NCBI GenBank assembly: GCA_033722295.1
Contig: JAWVZH010000117.1
Location: 1-9,730 of the forward strand
Direction of reading: 5' to 3'
From: JAWVZH01 sp033722295
Lineage (GTDB): Bacteria; Bacteroidota; Bacteroidia; Chitinophagales; Saprospiraceae
DNA: 9,730 nt
Part shown: in pieces, positions 6,662-9,730 of the stretch
How positions within the stretch are numbered: position 1 is the first letter of the stretch
Layout: every line of letters begins with the position of its first letter
Notes under the pieces: model-generated
Database searches by the model: none
Seen by the model: only the letters and a program-made list of their open reading frames with translations
What the model was told of the DNA's origin: nothing
Translations under genes and position numbers: made by a program

Positions 6662-9600
6662 GGTTTCTCGATACTATAATTCACCACCTCCCCATTATTT
6701 TGAGACACAGAAATGATCAGTTTACTATCTTTTTCCCATAACTCAATATCCCGTGGATATCCAGTGGTGAAAAGGCCTGATCGGCCTGGGTTGATGAATT
6801 TGAAATTACCATCACCTGTACCTTCCAACAAGGCTATTCCCAAAGCATTGATATTGCCGTATTCGTAGTGAATAGAATTGGAATTACCGGCAATGATCAG
6901 ATCAGGCAATCCATCTCCGGTGAAGTCGCGTGAAAGAATGTCGTGTATCGGCGCTAATTGTGCTTTATTCGGGAAAGGGATAAATTTGAAATTCAATTTA
7001 GGCTCATTGATCCAGACGCCGGAAGCCAATTGGGTGGCTTTATGAATTTCCGGATCGAGACTATCTACCACCAATTCCTCATAAGTTGCCTCCGAGTAGG
7101 CCTTGAAACTGTAATATCTCTTATTGAAGAAGGGCATATGGCTGGTAAACAGATCCTTATTCACAAAAGGAGCGTTGACGCCATTGATATATCGAAAAAC
7201 GAGAGGATCCCAACTGCCATTTTGGTCATAATCGGCGATGGCCAGGGTCAGTGGCTTGTCTTTACTGGCTTTGAAAATGCTGTTGAGACCATGATTACCG
7301 GTGAGTAAATCCATATCTCCATCGTTGTCGATGTCGGCAGTTACAACAGAATTCCACCATCCGGTAGATTGGTTAATGGTCTTTTTTGAAAAGCTGTCTC
7401 CCTCATTGATGTGGATAGTAACCGGATGCCAATGTCCCACTACGATCAGATCGTCATCACCATCACCATCCATATCCGTCCAGGTGGCACAGGAAAGCGG
7501 CAGAGTGGTATGTAGTTCTGATAAGAGATCATCTGTAACGTCTTTAAAGGAATTATTGTCATTACGCAACAAATAGTTGCGCGCCTTTCCCTTGGTGGTC
7601 TTGTCCCGGCGTCCTATCAGAAGTAGATCCTGATCTCCATCACCATCAAAATCACTCGAAATGGCCTGGCGGCTGTTGGACCGAATTTGTGGCCATACAT
7701 CGGATATTCTGAAATTGCCCTTTCCATCATTGAGATATAATTGGTCGTACGGTGGTCCTAATGTACCGTCATCCGGACCATTGCAGACCAGAATGTCATC
7801 ATTTCCATCACCATTGGCATCAAGTATCAAGCTGCTCAGCGGTTCGCCATTGCTTCCCATTCCACCCGGCTGGAAGTCTCGAACAGATTGGCCATTCATT
7901 AGGGCCTGCATGGAATAGCCCTTACTACTACCGAGCACTAAGTCCGCCTGTCCATTGCCATCAAGGTCTCCGGAAGATAGACCTGGACCTAAATTCGAAT
8001 TTAGTTTTATCGCCAGTCTTTCGGACTTGAAGTCCTGGTAGTCATTCTCCCTATGCATTAAAGGAGGCAGATCGATAAGGCTAAAGATCGTACTTGGGGT
8101 TTCGTCGGCGTCCGTGTAGTCCTGACCTTCACCCTGAATCAATTCCAATGTCTGATCTACTTCTATGCTGGTGTATAATTCCTTTCCTCCTCCCGGCCAG
8201 GTGATGATCAAACTGTCGATCGGTTCTTCGTTTTGAAATCCAAAATGAATGATGGGTTCAGGTGAGGACTGAAATCCGCGTTGACCTGATAAATAGTGAG
8301 ATTGAGTTTGTCCATTCTGACTGACTTCTACGGACGCGCCAATGCCAAAAGTGTTTTGTCCTTGCCCTTTTAATTTCAATTTCAAATAGTGACCAATATC
8401 ATTTTCTCGGGCGGTATTACGATATAGGACGGGGCTATCATCCATGATATTCAAGATCAGGTCAAGGTCACCGTCATTGTCCAGATCGGCGTACGTGGCC
8501 CCGCGGGTCTGAAGAGGTTGATCGAGTTCCCAGTCTTGGGTGACATCGCCAAACTCGAGGCCATTTTTATTTGTAAAACAGAAGTTGGGCGTCACCACTC
8601 GTGGTGCCTCTGTGTTTTTGGCTTTCGCCTTGAATTCCGGATCTGCCATGAGCGTGTAATCCTCGCCAAAGTTCTTTTTTACAAAATCCATATTGGTCAT
8701 ATCTCTCAGAATGCCATTGGCGACGTAGAGATCTTTCCATCCGTCCAGATCAGCGTCGAAGAAGAAAGCGGACCAAGACCATTCAGTGGCATGGACGTTA
8801 GCAAACAAACCGATATCACTGAATGCCTGCCCTATGCGATTGAGTTGTAACATATTACGCGGATACTGGGGTCTTTGAGTGGCTTCCAGTTTGTTGTAGA
8901 TGTCGAGAGAGAAGGGCACGAGATTCTGTTTTTGGCGGGTGTTTCCGGGAGGCATCATCTCTCCGACAAACAGATCCTGCCAGCCATCATTATTGAAGTC
9001 TGCGAAATCAGAACCCATAGCAGACATCGGCGCCTGATGGAAGTATTCTTTGTGAGCGTCCCTGAACGTTTTATCCCCGTTATTCAAAAAGAAGAAATCT
9101 CGGCCGAAAAAGTCATTGGCGACATATATATCACCAAAACCGTCATTATTGACATCACCTACCGCGACGCTCAAGGCGATATTTCTTTCATAGGGTAGGC
9201 CCACCTGATCTCTGACATCGACGAAACGTCCGTCCTGGTTTTCAAGGAATTGATCATTGAGCCATTTGACTCTCGGTGGCTTATCGTAGTAAGGGAAACT
9301 AAAAGAAGCGCCTGTTTCTGCAGTTTGAGCCATATATACATCGAGATCACCATCACCATCGTAGTCAAAGAAATTGGCGGTGTGCGAAAGTCCTATGATG
9401 TCCAGACCATATTTGGCAGCTTCTTCTTGGAAGGTGAGATCGCCCTGGTTGATGAAAAGGAGGTTGGCGCCATCCTTATTGAATTGTCGGGTAGAAAAGT
9501 TACCTGTGAGTCCGGTTTTCAGCACATATATATCCAGTAATCCGTCACCGTTGATATCCACGAAATTCACGCCTTCGGTGTCGAAGTATTTTTCACCATA

Positions 9601-9730
9601 GTCTATAATACCAGCGGAGCGTGTGATGTTCTCGAATTTGAAGTTGCCTTTATTAAGAAAGAGGCCCGAATTCTCATGACCACCAGAGAAGAAGAGGTCG
9701 GGTAAGCCGTCATTGTTAATATCTCCAGCC
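6652..9730 (-). CDS. FG-GAP/VCBS repeat protein with ASPIC/UnbV domain, CRTAC1-like (5' partial)
   Basis: The frame is open from the right edge (first whole codon at 9729-9727) to the TGA at 6654-6652, giving 1025 visible residues. The GTG at 9570 is internal: the residues before it (AGDINNDGLPDLFFSGG) continue the repeat pattern. Bacteroidota relatives have about 1,100 residues, so probably only the signal peptide and some tens of residues are missing. I count 14 Ca-binding FG-GAP loops of the D-x-(D/N)-x-(D/N)-G-x-x-D type, seven before and seven after an ASPIC/UnbV domain encoded at about 8130-8410 (HYLKLKLKGQGQNTFGIGA, then HFGF and WPGGGK). The repeats should form one or two beta-propellers outside the cell. 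No enzyme motif and no T9SS sorting tail are present. Members are often lipoproteins encoded near SusC/SusD-type uptake genes, which could lie beyond the window. A role in binding glycans or other surface ligands is inferred. It converges on the plus-strand operon and is not part of it. Confidence 0.9.
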   Translation of the reverse strand, partial: AGDINNDGLPDLFFSGGHENSGLFLNKGNFKFENITRSAGIIDYGEKYFDTEGVNFVDINGDGLLDIYVLKTGLTGNFSTRQFNKDGANLLFINQGDLTFQEEAAKYGLDIIGLSHTANFFDYDGDGDLDVYMAQTAETGASFSFPYYDKPPRVKWLNDQFLENQDGRFVDVRDQVGLPYERNIALSVAVGDVNNDGFGDIYVANDFFGRDFFFLNNGDKTFRDAHKEYFHQAPMSAMGSDFADFNNDGWQDLFVGEMMPPGNTRQKQNLVPFSLDIYNKLEATQRPQYPRNMLQLNRIGQAFSDIGLFANVHATEWSWSAFFFDADLDGWKDLYVANGILRDMTNMDFVKKNFGEDYTLMADPEFKAKAKNTEAPRVVTPNFCFTNKNGLEFGDVTQDWELDQPLQTRGATYADLDNDGDLDLILNIMDDSPVLYRNTARENDIGHYLKLKLKGQGQNTFGIGASVEVSQNGQTQSHYLSGQRGFQSSPEPIIHFGFQNEEPIDSLIITWPGGGKELYTSIEVDQTLELIQGEGQDYTDADETPSTIFSLIDLPPLMHRENDYQDFKSERLAIKLNSNLGPGLSSGDLDGNGQADLVLGSSKGYSMQALMNGQSVRDFQPGGMGSNGEPLSSLILDANGDGNDDILVCNGPDDGTLGPPYDQLYLNDGKGNFRISDVWPQIRSNSRQAISSDFDGDGDQDLLLIGRRDKTTKGKARNYLLRNDNNSFKDVTDDLLSELHTTLPLSCATWTDMDGDGDDDLIVVGHWHPVTIHINEGDSFSKKTINQSTGWWNSVVTADIDNDGDMDLLTGNHGLNSIFKASKDKPLTLAIADYDQNGSWDPLVFRYINGVNAPFVNKDLFTSHMPFFNKRYYSFKAYSEATYEELVVDSLDPEIHKATQLASGVWINEPKLNFKFIPFPNKAQLAPIHDILSRDFTGDGLPDLIIAGNSNSIHYEYGNINALGIALLEGTGDGNFKFINPGRSGLFTTGYPRDIELWEKDSKLIISVSQNNGEVVNYSIEKPLN

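Noticed and set aside
7430..9560. Recurrent CATCACCATC-like DNA strings that could suggest a DNA repeat array
   Set aside because: On the coding strand they encode the D-G-D-G-D calcium loops of FG-GAP repeats, and their spacing follows the protein repeats.
9568..9570. GTG as the start of the minus-strand FG-GAP protein
   Set aside because: The frame stays open to the window edge and encodes another FG-GAP loop (DINNDGLPDLFF), so the gene continues beyond the window.

Overview
The window looks like accessory chromosome from a member of the Bacteroidota, most likely a Saprospiria-type marine or sludge bacterium (placement inferred, not tested). The signs are a type IX secretion (T9SS) type B C-terminal sorting domain, two lipoproteins with acidic surface-export signals just after the lipobox cysteine, a long ASPIC/UnbV FG-GAP protein of the kind common in this phylum, and starts with little or no Shine-Dalgarno sequence.

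Positions 1-6580 hold five closely packed plus-strand genes that read as one operon: (1) the C-terminal end of a protein resembling the C terminus of PSD1/DUF1553 proteins; (2) a Tat-exported alkaline-phosphatase-superfamily protein close to the DUF1501 type; (3) a lipoprotein with a PSCyt1-like cytochrome c domain and an unusual CX4CH motif; (4) a small Ig-like lipoprotein whose start overlaps gene 3 by 38 bp; and (5) a 1173-residue secreted protein with an N-terminal CUB domain, nine cysteine-framed repeats of about 73 residues, a PKD-like domain and a T9SS sorting domain. Other gaps are 4 to 11 bp. No internal promoter is convincing, and the operon start lies left of the window.

Positions 6581-6651 form a short convergent intergenic gap with a perfect heptanucleotide tandem repeat (5.4 copies of CAGGTGA).

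Positions 6652-9730 on the minus strand encode a very large FG-GAP/VCBS plus ASPIC/UnbV (CRTAC1-like) protein. Its N terminus lies beyond the right edge.

Every product whose N terminus is visible appears to be exported. The cluster looks like a cell-envelope module: a possible redox lipoprotein, a phosphatase/sulfatase-fold protein, a small accessory lipoprotein and a large adhesin-like protein. The combination of PSD1-like, DUF1501-like and PSCyt1-like parts recalls a gene set best known from Planctomycetes, here joined to a T9SS substrate. Its function is unknown, and it is the best candidate in the window for an undescribed system.
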